44,910 bases of DNA from Bacteroidota bacterium (GTDB lineage Bacteria; Bacteroidota; Bacteroidia; JABEUT01), in NCBI GenBank assembly GCA_013285805.1, contig JABDGY010000013.1, positions 3,067 to 47,976 of the forward strand, written 5' to 3'. The position numbers and the translations under genes are program-made. Shown here piece by piece: positions 22,737-31,000 of this stretch; the first letter of the stretch is position 1, and each line of letters begins with the position of its first letter. Under the pieces are notes generated by a model, which had not been told where the DNA came from, ran no database searches, and worked only from the letters and a program-made list of their open reading frames with translations.

Positions 22737-24920
22737 ATGAAAAAAAGAGCAGCACTCTTATGGTGCATTGGCATTGCTACTCTTGCGCATGCCCAGAATT
22801 CACAACCTGACAGCCTAACACACTTGCAGGATTCACTCAGGTCGGTAACGGTTACAGCCACACGCACAAATAAAGATGTTATGGATGTGGGCCGCAGCGT
22901 AAGCGTTATTTCAGCAGAACAGATTAAGCAGGCCAATTGCGGTTCGGTAGCTGAGCTTCTTTCGGAACAGGAAGGCATTTTTATAGTGGGTACTGATCAG
23001 AACCCTGGCGCTATACAAAGCCTGTTTATGCGTGGAGCCGATAATAATAATACCACTATTATGATTGACGGTGTTCCTGTTACTGATCCGTCTACTGACC
23101 ATAGTGAAATAGACCTTAATGAATTATCGCTGGCGGATGTAGACAAGATAGAGATTGTAAGAGGTTCACAAGGAACACTTTATGGGTCTTCGTCAATAGG
23201 AGGTGTTATAAATATTATTACCAAAAAGAGGTATACACCCGGGTTGCACATAACCGCTTCGGTTATGGGTGGAGAATTTGGCCCCGGAGGAGTAATTGGC
23301 GATGGCAACATACTAGCCAATTATACTTTTAAGAATGGGTTTTATGTGACAGGTGGGATACACTATGAAGCCACTAAAGGATTGAACGCGACTGTAGATA
23401 CTTTAACTCATCCTAAACACTGGCAATTACCCGATAGCGATAACTATAATAAGATTGAAAAGTTCGCCAAGGTGGGTTTCGTAAATGGTAAGTGGGATAT
23501 ATTTGCCGAATACAGGAATATCATTCAGAACTCTGATGCTGATGGATCGGCCTTTGTGAACCTTGATAGCGCTAAGGACCATTTTGTGCGCGACTCTTAT
23601 CTTGGCGGTATAACTTACAAGGTATCATCAAACTTTAACCTACAGTATACCGGTGGTTATTCACACGATTTCAGGTTGTACACGCAGGGCAGAGATACTA
23701 TTGACGGCTTTGGCGATGTTTCGAAACAGAATGACTTATACATAGGTTCGCGTTTGTACCAGGATATTAAAGCCGAATACAATTATAAAAACTCTCATTT
23801 TATAATTGGTTTCAATTATACAATGGAATCTACGGATGTCATGTCAAATGACTCATCTATAAGTAGTTCATTTGGCAATGCGCTATACCAATCCTCACTC
23901 GATAGTGTTAAGCCCAAACAATCGAACACTGCCGTATATGCACAAGCCGATTTAAACGGAGGGCTTTTCTGGTCGAAACTCGATTCCCTTTCTCTGTTAC
24001 TCGGCGGGCGCTATACCAATAACTCAGTTTATGGAGGTAATTTCAGTTACGATATAAACCCTTATTACCGCGTTAACAGGAATACAATGCTTTACTTGTC
24101 ATATTCCACAGGTTTTACTACTCCTTCTTTATACCAGTTATATGCCCCTAATAAAGATGGTGACTTTCCATCAACATCGTTTACCCTTGGTAATTCAAAA
24201 CTGACTGCGGAAACATCGAACTCAATTGAAATTGGAGTAAAACACAAGGTGTCCGACAAACTTTACTTTACCCTGGCATGGTTTAAGACAGTGGTAAATA
24301 ATTATATCGATTACGTGTACCTGTGGCAGAAAAATGTGCCTACTGATTCACTTGGTTACGGAGATTTTCTTGGCGACAGGTATCTGAATGTCGGGCAGCA
24401 AACTACACAAGGTTTTGAACTGAATATTTTTGCGAAACTATCGAAGAAGCTAGATATGTCGGGCAATATAAGCCTGCTATCGAGCAAGCTGGAATACTCA
24501 AGCAGTACAGTAGATACTATCCAGACACATGGCGCGCAGGTGCAGATATTTGATGGAGGAGGGTTCCTCAATGGTACAAACCTCAGCAATACCAATGGTC
24601 TGTTACGTAGGCCAGGCTCGCTGGGCAATTTTTCAATTACCTATCGCCCGGTAAAGAAACTATCGCTTATGCTCAGGGCAAGGTATGTAGGTTCACGTTA
24701 CGATGCAGAATATGTTTCAACACTAGGTCCTTACGGAGCCGATGGTTTTGTGAACATAGGCGACTATACCCTTGTCGATGCTTTTGCTTCGTATGATATT
24801 ACAAAGAACCTCTTCGCTATGCTTAGGGTAGAGAATGTTTTTAACACTACTTACTACGAAATACAGGGTTATACCACTGTCGGCAGGGCAATTTATCTTA
24901 ATATCAGGTATAGTTTCTAA
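22737..24920 (+). CDS. btuB: TonB-dependent vitamin B12 receptor, BtuB-like
   Basis: I use the ATG at 22737, which begins a clean signal peptide (MKKRAALLWCIGIATLAHAQ); an in-frame ATG at 22710 would add nine residues before it. The product has 727 residues. The plug domain (about 35-150) has a Ton-box-like SVTVTATR followed by IDGVPVTDPS and VRGSQGTLYGSSSIGGVINI. The barrel follows and ends in an aromatic residue (IYLNIRYSF), as needed for outer-membrane insertion. Its place behind a cobalamin riboswitch makes B12 or another corrinoid the likely ligand. Confidence 0.93.
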   Translation: MKKRAALLWCIGIATLAHAQNSQPDSLTHLQDSLRSVTVTATRTNKDVMDVGRSVSVISAEQIKQANCGSVAELLSEQEGIFIVGTDQNPGAIQSLFMRGADNNNTTIMIDGVPVTDPSTDHSEIDLNELSLADVDKIEIVRGSQGTLYGSSSIGGVINIITKKRYTPGLHITASVMGGEFGPGGVIGDGNILANYTFKNGFYVTGGIHYEATKGLNATVDTLTHPKHWQLPDSDNYNKIEKFAKVGFVNGKWDIFAEYRNIIQNSDADGSAFVNLDSAKDHFVRDSYLGGITYKVSSNFNLQYTGGYSHDFRLYTQGRDTIDGFGDVSKQNDLYIGSRLYQDIKAEYNYKNSHFIIGFNYTMESTDVMSNDSSISSSFGNALYQSSLDSVKPKQSNTAVYAQADLNGGLFWSKLDSLSLLLGGRYTNNSVYGGNFSYDINPYYRVNRNTMLYLSYSTGFTTPSLYQLYAPNKDGDFPSTSFTLGNSKLTAETSNSIEIGVKHKVSDKLYFTLAWFKTVVNNYIDYVYLWQKNVPTDSLGYGDFLGDRYLNVGQQTTQGFELNIFAKLSKKLDMSGNISLLSSKLEYSSSTVDTIQTHGAQVQIFDGGGFLNGTNLSNTNGLLRRPGSLGNFSITYRPVKKLSLMLRARYVGSRYDAEYVSTLGPYGADGFVNIGDYTLVDAFASYDITKNLFAMLRVENVFNTTYYEIQGYTTVGRAIYLNIRYSF

Positions 24921-24955
24921 GCAATTAATTATATTTACACAATCAAACAACGCAT

Positions 24956-25510
24956 ATGAAGACAATAATGAAGCCAAGAACAGGAGTATTAGCAATAATG
25001 ATTTTACTTGCCGGAGTATGGAGACTTGCCCTTTCGGGAATACCGGCTCTTGCCGATTTCACTCCCATAGGCGCTATGGCAATTTTCGGTGGCTGCTATT
25101 ATTCTGATAAGTGGAAGGCATACCTTGTGCCCCTTTTAACTCTTTGGCTTACCGATATGATATTAAACGCTTTTATGTACCATCACCCTGCTGTATTTTA
25201 TAGCGGCTTTTACTGGACCTATGGCAGTTTTGCCCTTATGGTACTTGTAGGCTCGTTTATTAAGAAGGTAAATGCCGGAAACTTTATACTGGCATCTATT
25301 GTTTCAGCTTTGCTACACTACATTATAACCGATTTCGGAACATGGGTGGGAGATGGTATATACCCGCATACACAGGCTGGCTTTATTGCCTGCTACGTAG
25401 CTGCCCTGCCATTCCTGAAAAGCTTGCTCATAGGCAACCTTGTTTTCGGTGGCGCTATGTTCGGGGCTTTTGAATGGGCTCAAAGGAAGTACACCGTATT
25501 AGCTGTATAA
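24956..25510 (+). CDS. DUF6580-like multispan membrane protein, putative B12-linked transporter
   Basis: The protein has 184 residues and about five hydrophobic segments. It begins with a short basic stretch and carries the motifs ADFTPIGAMAIFGGCYYSD and LLTLWLTDMILNA, which fit the DUF6580 family of putative transport proteins. It is similar in size to ECF-type substrate-binding S components, but I see no ECF ATPase or T component here. Its position between the BtuB-like receptor and the BtuF-like gene, under the cobalamin riboswitch, suggests a role in moving B12 or a precursor across the inner membrane. That role is inference. Confidence 0.75.
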   Translation: MKTIMKPRTGVLAIMILLAGVWRLALSGIPALADFTPIGAMAIFGGCYYSDKWKAYLVPLLTLWLTDMILNAFMYHHPAVFYSGFYWTYGSFALMVLVGSFIKKVNAGNFILASIVSALLHYIITDFGTWVGDGIYPHTQAGFIACYVAALPFLKSLLIGNLVFGGAMFGAFEWAQRKYTVLAV

Positions 25511-25514
25511 CACA

Positions 25515-26588
25515 ATGGCTTTAAAGGCCTGCTCTTTTCTACCTGCTGCTACAAGCATGATTCAGCAGATGGGGCTTGATGAGTTTTTGTGCGGGGTAAC
25601 TTTCGAATGCCATAGCGATAAGCCCAAGGTGGTACGCTCATATATTGAGGGCAACAACTACACAAGCCTCGAGATTGAAAAGATTGTTTCGGAATCGAAG
25701 CAAATGGGCAAGAGCCTCTATTATATAGATGAGGAACTACTGCAACAGATTGCACCCGATGTTATTTTTACCCAGGATGTATGCGATGTTTGCCAGATTG
25801 GCACCAGTTTTGCGGAAAGGGCAATTCATAAATTAAAGAAGCAACCGCTTGTTATACCGCTTACACCACGTAGCCTTAACGATGTGTACGATAACGCCAT
25901 TACCATAGCCAAAGCATTGGGTAAGGAAGAAGCTGCCTATAAAGTTTTGGCGGTCCTTAAAAAGAGAACTGATTCGATTCTTGATACGCTGAGAAAAAAT
26001 AATGCTCCCTTGAAGCGTGTAATGGTAATGGAGTGGATAGAGCCTATTTATAATTGCGGGCACTGGATTCCTTATCAAATATCACAGGCTGGTGGGGTAG
26101 ATATGCTCTCGAACCCGGGCGGGTATTCCATTATAACGCCTTGGGAAAGGGTAAGGCAGTATAACCCTGAGGTGCTTGTTGTTGCTCCATGTGGTTTCGA
26201 TATTCACCGCGCGGCAAAGGAAATAGATAAGCTGCAGCAATTGGATGGATGGAACGATATCGCGGCTGTAAAAAACTTTGCTGTTTATTTCGCCGATGCC
26301 GACTTGTTTACCTGCCCCAGCCTGCATTTAGTTGACGGAATAGAATTGTTGGCTTATATGTTTCACCCTACTATATTTCCCCCACAGGAAAAATTCAGGG
26401 ATAAGTGTAAACAACTTTATACGGGCAAGAACTGTTCAAAGTGCGGAACGGGTTTTACATGCAGTTCTGCCAATTGCTGGTGTAGCGATATGCCCAATGT
26501 TATGCCCATGAACCCTGAAGAGGGTTGCCTTTGCCCTGATTGCCTGAAAAAAGCGATTGAATTGAAAGTCGTTAGTCATAAGGGGTAA
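25515..26588 (+). CDS. Signal-less BtuF-like cobalamin-binding protein fused to a Cys-rich CWC domain
   Basis: The protein has 357 residues and starts 4 nt after the preceding gene. The periplasmic-binding-protein fold (PF01497 type) begins at residue 3 (KACSFLPAATSMIQQMG), so there is no signal peptide or lipobox and the protein should be cytoplasmic. A CDVC motif near residue 93 is typical of signal-less members of the family. The last 50 residues contain eight Cys in the order CxxC-x5-C-x4-CxC, then CxCxxC, which fits the Cys-rich CWC family and could bind zinc or iron-sulfur. The binding domain retains loops such as WIEPIYNCGHWIP and APCGFDIHRA. A role as an intracellular corrinoid carrier is possible but not shown. 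Confidence 0.8.
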   Translation: MALKACSFLPAATSMIQQMGLDEFLCGVTFECHSDKPKVVRSYIEGNNYTSLEIEKIVSESKQMGKSLYYIDEELLQQIAPDVIFTQDVCDVCQIGTSFAERAIHKLKKQPLVIPLTPRSLNDVYDNAITIAKALGKEEAAYKVLAVLKKRTDSILDTLRKNNAPLKRVMVMEWIEPIYNCGHWIPYQISQAGGVDMLSNPGGYSIITPWERVRQYNPEVLVVAPCGFDIHRAAKEIDKLQQLDGWNDIAAVKNFAVYFADADLFTCPSLHLVDGIELLAYMFHPTIFPPQEKFRDKCKQLYTGKNCSKCGTGFTCSSANCWCSDMPNVMPMNPEEGCLCPDCLKKAIELKVVSHKG

Positions 26589-26647
26589 GCCCCTGGTTGA
26601 CTTTAATTTAAAATTCAACATTCAGAATTTAGCATTAGAAGCTTCAC

Positions 26648-26655
26648 TATCTTTG
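26648..26655 (+). promoter_or_regulatory. -7 promoter box of hldD, 5 nt before the start codon
   Basis: TATCTTTG matches TAnnTTTG and is separated from the hldD ATG by 5 nt, which implies a leaderless message. Confidence 0.6.
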
Positions 26656-26660
26656 CCTAC

Positions 26661-27626
26661 ATGATAGTTGTAACAGGTGCGGCGGGATTTATAGGTAGTT
26701 GTTTGGTGCGTAAGCTAAACGATGAGCGTTTTTTCGACGTCGTTGTTGTCGACGATTTTTCAAACAAGACCAAGGCCCATAACCTGGAGGGCAAGAAATT
26801 TGTACAACAGGTTCACCGCGACGATTTTGTAAACTGGCTGAAGCAGAACCACCGTTTTGTGCAGTTTGTTTTTCACATCGGCGCCCGTACCGATACTACC
26901 GAAATGAGCACCGAGGTGTTCAACAAAATGAACCTTAACTATACTAAGGATGTTTGGAAAACCTGTGTAGAGTTTGGACTGCCATTGGTATATGCGTCAT
27001 CGGCTGCAACATACGGAAATGGTGAACACGGCTATGATGACGATCATAGTATAGTAGCAAAACTACATCCGCTTAACCCTTATGGTGTTTCAAAGAACGA
27101 TTTTGATAAGTGGGCGCTGAAAGAAAAGCAGACTCCCTATTTCTGGGCAGGGCTTAAGTTCTTTAACGTATATGGTCCTAATGAATATCACAAGGGGCGC
27201 ATGGCGTCGGTTATATTTCATGCCTATAATCAGGTAGAGCAGAATGGTGAAGTAAAGCTTTTCCGTTCCCATAACCCTGAATATAAGGACGGCGAACAGA
27301 TGCGCGATTTTGTATATGTGAAGGATGTAGTAGATATCTGCTACTTCTTATTGCACCACAGGCGCGATTCAGGTATATATAATCTTGGTTCAGGTAAGGC
27401 GCGTACCTTCCATGATTTGGTGAACAATATTTTTTATGCACTCGATAAGGAAGTACGCATAAAGTTTATAGATACTCCTATAGATATACGCGATAAGTAC
27501 CAATACTTCACAGAGGCGAATATGAATAAGATTCGTTCTATTGGCTACGACCAGCCTTTTCATACTCTCGAACAGGGGATTCACGATTATGTGAAGAATT
27601 ACCTTGTACCGGGTAGGTATTACTAA
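26661..27626 (+). CDS. hldD: ADP-L-glycero-D-manno-heptose 6-epimerase
   Basis: The protein has 321 residues and is an extended short-chain dehydrogenase that makes the heptose precursor of LPS inner core. The NAD(P)-binding motif TGAAGFIGS is at residues 5-13. The family's HIGARTDTTE, the Ser of ASSAATYG, the catalytic YGVSK pair and NVYGPNEYHKGRMASV are all present. The start is fixed by the Rossmann strand beginning at residue 2. It is a single gene with its own promoter box. Its presence shows a heptose-containing LPS core in this organism. Confidence 0.94.
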   Translation: MIVVTGAAGFIGSCLVRKLNDERFFDVVVVDDFSNKTKAHNLEGKKFVQQVHRDDFVNWLKQNHRFVQFVFHIGARTDTTEMSTEVFNKMNLNYTKDVWKTCVEFGLPLVYASSAATYGNGEHGYDDDHSIVAKLHPLNPYGVSKNDFDKWALKEKQTPYFWAGLKFFNVYGPNEYHKGRMASVIFHAYNQVEQNGEVKLFRSHNPEYKDGEQMRDFVYVKDVVDICYFLLHHRRDSGIYNLGSGKARTFHDLVNNIFYALDKEVRIKFIDTPIDIRDKYQYFTEANMNKIRSIGYDQPFHTLEQGIHDYVKNYLVPGRYY

Positions 27627-27673
27627 CACATAGACATTTACAAAAACTCTATAATTTACTTGGGAAAAGGGTA

Positions 27674-27910
27674 TTATATATTGTTTTCGTGTTGCCGTAT
27701 TTCTCCGTCGGTTTGTTCCTCACCCTCTACCGGCTCTATTTTTGGCTTCCTTGAAAGGAGATAAAACGGCAAGCCAATTATTAAGAGAAGAAAGACGAAG
27801 ATGCACCAACCGGTTGCATTCATCCCTCTCGACTTCGCATCCTTGTATACCCAGTATGATACATAAAGTAATATGCAAAACCCTATAAGCTGTCCTATAC
27901 TTTGTGCCAT
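27674..27910 (-). CDS. Small two-span membrane protein
   Basis: The protein has 78 residues with two hydrophobic helices (about 5-22 and 33-50). A short loop, YKDAKSRGMNATGW, separates them, and an acidic C-terminal tail contains EPVEGEEQTDGE. The arrangement recalls the small phospholipase-D-nuclease-N-terminal (PLDc_N-like) proteins, but similarity is weak by eye. It is a single gene and its function is unknown. Confidence 0.6.
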   Translation of the reverse strand: MAQSIGQLIGFCILLYVSYWVYKDAKSRGMNATGWCIFVFLLLIIGLPFYLLSRKPKIEPVEGEEQTDGEIRQHENNI

Positions 27911-27940
27911 GATTTATTTTGTTTGATATTGTAAAAATAA

Positions 27941-27973
27941 AAAAGCCTCTGACAATATGGTCAAAGGCTTTTC
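27941..27973 (-). terminator. Terminator of the PCMD-like T9SS gene
   Basis: A 13-bp stem with one mismatch (AAAAGCCTCTGAC with GTCAAAGGCTTTT) begins 19 nt past the stop codon and has flanking A and T runs. Confidence 0.85.
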
Positions 27974-27991
27974 TAAAAAATAAAATGAAAT

Positions 27992-28963
27992 TTATTTAAC
28001 TACAGTGAACTTGCCTGTCTTGATAAGGTTGCCGTTGTTATTGTAAAGCTGGTAGAAGTAAATACCATTGCTAAGTGCCTGTGTACTTAATGTATTAATG
28101 CCATCACGTACTTCGGTGCTGCTTATTTTCTGGCCGGTAATATCGAAAACAGAAAGGGTTGCACTACTGTACATGCCTGTAATGCTGAAATTAACTGTCG
28201 TTGATGCAGGGTTAGGATAAACCTGTACGCTGCTTCCGATTACCAATGGCTCATTAATTCCGGTAAGCAAGGTTACGCTGGCATCGTCGACATACAGCAT
28301 ACTGCCGGGTTTCGGCTTGCTGTAAAGCGATGAAGCGCTTATTTCCACTACCATAGTATCAGGTGTTGCAGTACATGCTACAGGAACATTAGCTTGCTGC
28401 CATCCTTTTCCTGCCGTAGAGGCATTGGTTTTAAATACGCCGCCACCAACCTGGGTACGTGAAGTGCCGTTCCATTTGTACAATGCTACAAGGCATTCAG
28501 CGCTATCAACTCCATTGGGAGCATATTGGTAATAGAAGCTGAGCTGGCTTATTTCTGAATTGAACGGAATACCCGATTTGAATGAAGCGCCAGAAAGAGA
28601 TACGGCCAGGTTGCCTGTAATTACCATGCCCAATGTATCCTTAAAGCCATACTTTGAAATATAACTGTATGAAGTTGTAGTTAGCACTACACTTTCTATA
28701 CGGGCTGAATAAGTTCCGCCATGAACAGTATCGGAGCAGCGGGTAACTGATATCGGGCTGCTTCCGACAAAAGAACTGTTAAGAACGTTAAACTCCCACC
28801 ATCCTGTGGTGCCGCTGCCTTTGTTAGGGTCCATTGCCGATGCAGCCAAGCTGTTGGTTGTCCAGATTTCAAAGCCGGGGTTGTAAAGAGTGTCTTGTGC
28901 AGTGGCTACTTTTGCAGTAAACGCAAGTGCTACAGCAGATAAAATAAGTAAATGTTTTTTCAT
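27992..28963 (-). CDS. T9SS-sorted protein with PCMD/carbohydrate-binding-like domain
   Basis: The protein has 323 residues and a signal peptide ending in KVATAQ. The N-terminal domain (about 25-230) begins NPGFEIW, contains HGGTYSARIES and ends in a GSMLYVDDASV strand. This is the layout of the jelly-roll PCMD-type domains found in Bacteroidota surface proteins. The C-terminal domain (about 245-323, VQVYPNPASTTVNF to GKFTVVK) is a type A T9SS signal. An unusually rich 480-bp region lies upstream. The ligand is unknown. Confidence 0.8.
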   Translation of the reverse strand: MKKHLLILSAVALAFTAKVATAQDTLYNPGFEIWTTNSLAASAMDPNKGSGTTGWWEFNVLNSSFVGSSPISVTRCSDTVHGGTYSARIESVVLTTTSYSYISKYGFKDTLGMVITGNLAVSLSGASFKSGIPFNSEISQLSFYYQYAPNGVDSAECLVALYKWNGTSRTQVGGGVFKTNASTAGKGWQQANVPVACTATPDTMVVEISASSLYSKPKPGSMLYVDDASVTLLTGINEPLVIGSSVQVYPNPASTTVNFSITGMYSSATLSVFDITGQKISSTEVRDGINTLSTQALSNGIYFYQLYNNNGNLIKTGKFTVVK

Positions 28964-29443
28964 GACAAAGGGTTTAGATGATTATAATGTAGCAAATATA
29001 TGAAATGCAGGAATGACAATGAATTTTTACAAACCTGTGATGTAATATGTATTTGACTGGCTGCCAAACGTTGCCAAAACTTGCCGTTTTCTGCCGTTTT
29101 CGTGCAGGCACTTTTTGTAAATGGCTGATAATAAATATTTTGTGTTTTCCGCTCATATTTCCGGCTGGCAATCTGTTAAATTTTTTAACCGACATTTTTT
29201 TTTGCCTCATTTTCAGTGACTTGCTCAAAAACCGACAGGATTATGTCGGTTTTGAAAATAGAGTAACCGACATTTTTTTTAATACATTTAACCGCAAAGA
29301 ACGCAGAGTAAAATACAGCGCTAAGGGCGCAAAGAATTTCAAAGAACTTGTACAAAGTTCCGTCAGTAAAAAACAATTTAAAATAAGAATGTGGTTTTCT
29401 TTTCAACAGCCCCCTAAAACCTACCCTATAAATTAATAAGCTT
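28964..29443. promoter_or_regulatory. Complex upstream region of the PCMD-like T9SS gene
   Basis: An exact -7 box TATATTTG lies on the minus strand at 29000-28993. Further out are a helically phased array of TGCC at 29062, 29072, 29082 and 29092; three ACCGACA half-sites, one of which forms the palindrome 29228-29253; and a CGCAAAG-type dispersed repeat at 29290-29335. A plus-strand frame of 129 codons across it has no coding character. Confidence 0.5.
29228..29253. repeat. Palindrome ACCGACA-N6-TGTCGGT
   Basis: Perfect 10-bp arms (AAAACCGACA and TGTCGGTTTT) flank GGATTA. Two more half-sites (29188-29194 and 29266-29272) lie on each side, both followed by runs of T. Confidence 0.75.
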
Positions 29444-29857
29444 TTATTCCATATTTTCCCAGGCAGATTTGCTGCCTTGTTTTATTTGCAGAATGGCATA
29501 TAAAACGCCGATGCCTAATAATCCCAGTGCACTTTGCACTATACTTAAACCAATGCTTAAGTTTATTATAAACGCTATAACGTCAGTTACAATAACACCC
29601 CAGAATCCCCATTTTTTCCATTGAAAAAGCATAACTGCGAAAACGATATTTAGAATGCATAATAACCCTAATAAAGTTATCATACCGGTTGATATACCTC
29701 CAGGTAAATGCTCAGCAATCCATGATCCGCGAAGAAGGTATAAAAATGCGACCACTGAATTGAGAACTATTATAAGTACTAACCATGCGGTTACACATCC
29801 GTGCCTTTGTTTTACAGGATTAGGGTTTTCATTGAGGATGTTGTTTGTGTTTTCCAT
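29444..29857 (-). CDS. Four-span membrane protein of unknown function
   Basis: The protein has 137 residues. A polar N-terminus (MENTNNILNENPNPVKQRHG) is followed by four hydrophobic helices (roughly 22-45, 56-80, 82-105 and 107-125). WKKWGFWG in the middle is a feature of small Bacteroidota membrane proteins related to DoxX-like or TM2-like folds, though I cannot assign one. A -7 box TATCTTTG lies on the minus strand at 29904-29897. It is a single gene. Confidence 0.6.
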   Translation of the reverse strand: MENTNNILNENPNPVKQRHGCVTAWLVLIIVLNSVVAFLYLLRGSWIAEHLPGGISTGMITLLGLLCILNIVFAVMLFQWKKWGFWGVIVTDVIAFIINLSIGLSIVQSALGLLGIGVLYAILQIKQGSKSAWENME

Positions 29858-29951
29858 TTAGGATGTATTTAATGGTGAAATATCGGTCACGTTAACCAAA
29901 GATAGAAATTATATTTTAGGGCAGAGCGTAGCCGGTGCACACTTCTTATGG

Positions 29952-29968
29952 CCCCTCCTTCGGAGGGG
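29952..29968. repeat. GC-rich REP-like hairpin
   Basis: The 7-bp stem CCCCTCC/GGAGGGG has a TTC loop, like the hairpins of the 33015-33230 cluster. It lies upstream of the PaiB-like gene. Confidence 0.65.
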
Positions 29969-29988
29969 TTGGGGAGGCTTTTATTTTA

Positions 29989-29996
29989 TAGCTTTG
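29989..29996 (+). promoter_or_regulatory. -7 promoter box of the PaiB-like gene
   Basis: TAGCTTTG is an exact TAnnTTTG match 4 nt before the ATG at 30001. Confidence 0.55.
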
Positions 29997-30000
29997 TCTT

Positions 30001-30642
30001 ATGTACGACTTACCCTACTATAAAGAAGAAGATAAGCAGGTTATTATTGAGTTTATTCATAAGCACCCTTTTGCTTTTTTAAGCGGATGCGATGAGCATA
30101 ATAAACCTGTGGCTACGCAGTTGCCGGTATTTATAGAAGAGAGGAATGGCGTTCATTTTCTTACGGGACACATTATGCGTAATACCGACCATCATAAGGC
30201 GTTTATGAAGAACCCAGATGTGTTGGCCATATTTACCGGCCCGCACACTTATGTTAGCGCTACATGGTACAGCAACCCCAGCCAGGCATCGACATGGAAC
30301 TATATGAGCGTGCATGCAAAAGGCAAAATAAAATTCCTTGATGAACAGGGGCTGATTGATGTGCTGAAGAAACTCAGTCTGCACTTTGAGAAAGACAGCC
30401 ATAGTTCTACTACTATATTCGATAACCTGCCTGAGCAATATAAGCAGCCGCTCATGAAGGCTATTGTAGCCTTTGAAGTGGAGGTTGAGAGCATTGACCA
30501 TGTTTTTAAGCTGAGCCAGGACAGGGATGAAGCCAGTTACCACAACATTATTAAAAAGCTGAGCGAACAGGGCGGTGATGGTAAAGAGATTGCCGAGATT
30601 ATGCAACAGCGTATTTCGAAGGTGTTTCCCGGAAAAAAATAG
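30001..30642 (+). CDS. PaiB-family FMN-binding (negative transcriptional regulator-like) protein
   Basis: The protein has 213 residues with the split-barrel flavin-binding fold of the PaiB family. It carries the characteristic FLSGCDEHNKPVATQLPVF strand, THE HIMRNTDHHKAF-type helix and the motif GPHTYVSATWYSN with the following TWNYMSVHAKG. Bacillus PaiB represses sporulation and protease genes, but most members are untested and may be FMN-dependent enzymes. The short distance from the promoter box suggests a leaderless transcript. It is a single gene. Confidence 0.88.
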   Translation: MYDLPYYKEEDKQVIIEFIHKHPFAFLSGCDEHNKPVATQLPVFIEERNGVHFLTGHIMRNTDHHKAFMKNPDVLAIFTGPHTYVSATWYSNPSQASTWNYMSVHAKGKIKFLDEQGLIDVLKKLSLHFEKDSHSSTTIFDNLPEQYKQPLMKAIVAFEVEVESIDHVFKLSQDRDEASYHNIIKKLSEQGGDGKEIAEIMQQRISKVFPGKK

Positions 30643-30676
30643 TCGTAATTAATCAAAGGCCCCATAGTTTTATAAG

Positions 30677-30693
30677 TTCACTATATTAGTGAA
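30677..30693 (+). promoter_or_regulatory. Operator-like inverted repeat of higBA
   Basis: The perfect 7-bp arms TTCACTA and TAGTGAA with a 3-nt spacer lie just upstream of the -7 box TATATTTG (30702-30709) of the toxin-antitoxin pair. This is the expected place for a HigA binding site. Confidence 0.65.
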
Positions 30694-30718
30694 TTATTTA
30701 GTATATTTGTTTTAGGAT

Positions 30719-31000
30719 ATGGAACTAAAATTCAGTACGCTTGAGTTGCTTAATTATTATACCGGAAATTTTTCAGGGAAACAAAAGCTGCCGCATGATA
30801 TAATAATAAGGTTTAAGGATAAGATAGACTTTATGATTACCGCGCAGAGTATTAATGACCTTTCAAGAATGCGCAGCCTGAATATTGAGAAGATTGGCAA
30901 TCATTGGAGCGCAAGAGTTAATAAGCAGTACCGTATTGAATTTGATTTTATAAAACCTAACTCATTGGTAATTCTTAAAATATCGAAGCATTATGAATAA
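30719..31000 (+). CDS. higB: HigB-type RelE/ParE superfamily toxin
   Basis: The protein has 93 residues. It has the compact RelE fold with the late motif HWSARVNKQYRIEFDF and ends with ISKHYE, as usual for HigB toxins, which cleave mRNA on the ribosome. Basic residues cluster in the middle (RFKDKIDF). It overlaps the antitoxin gene by 8 nt, with toxin first, the order typical of higBA. The inverted repeat upstream should allow autoregulation by the complex. Confidence 0.9.
   Translation: MELKFSTLELLNYYTGNFSGKQKLPHDIIIRFKDKIDFMITAQSINDLSRMRSLNIEKIGNHWSARVNKQYRIEFDFIKPNSLVILKISKHYE

Noticed and set aside
29047-29436. Plus-strand frame of 129 codons in the T9SS upstream region
   Set aside because: It is made of repeat units (TGCC array, ACCGACA sites) and the amino acid order looks random.
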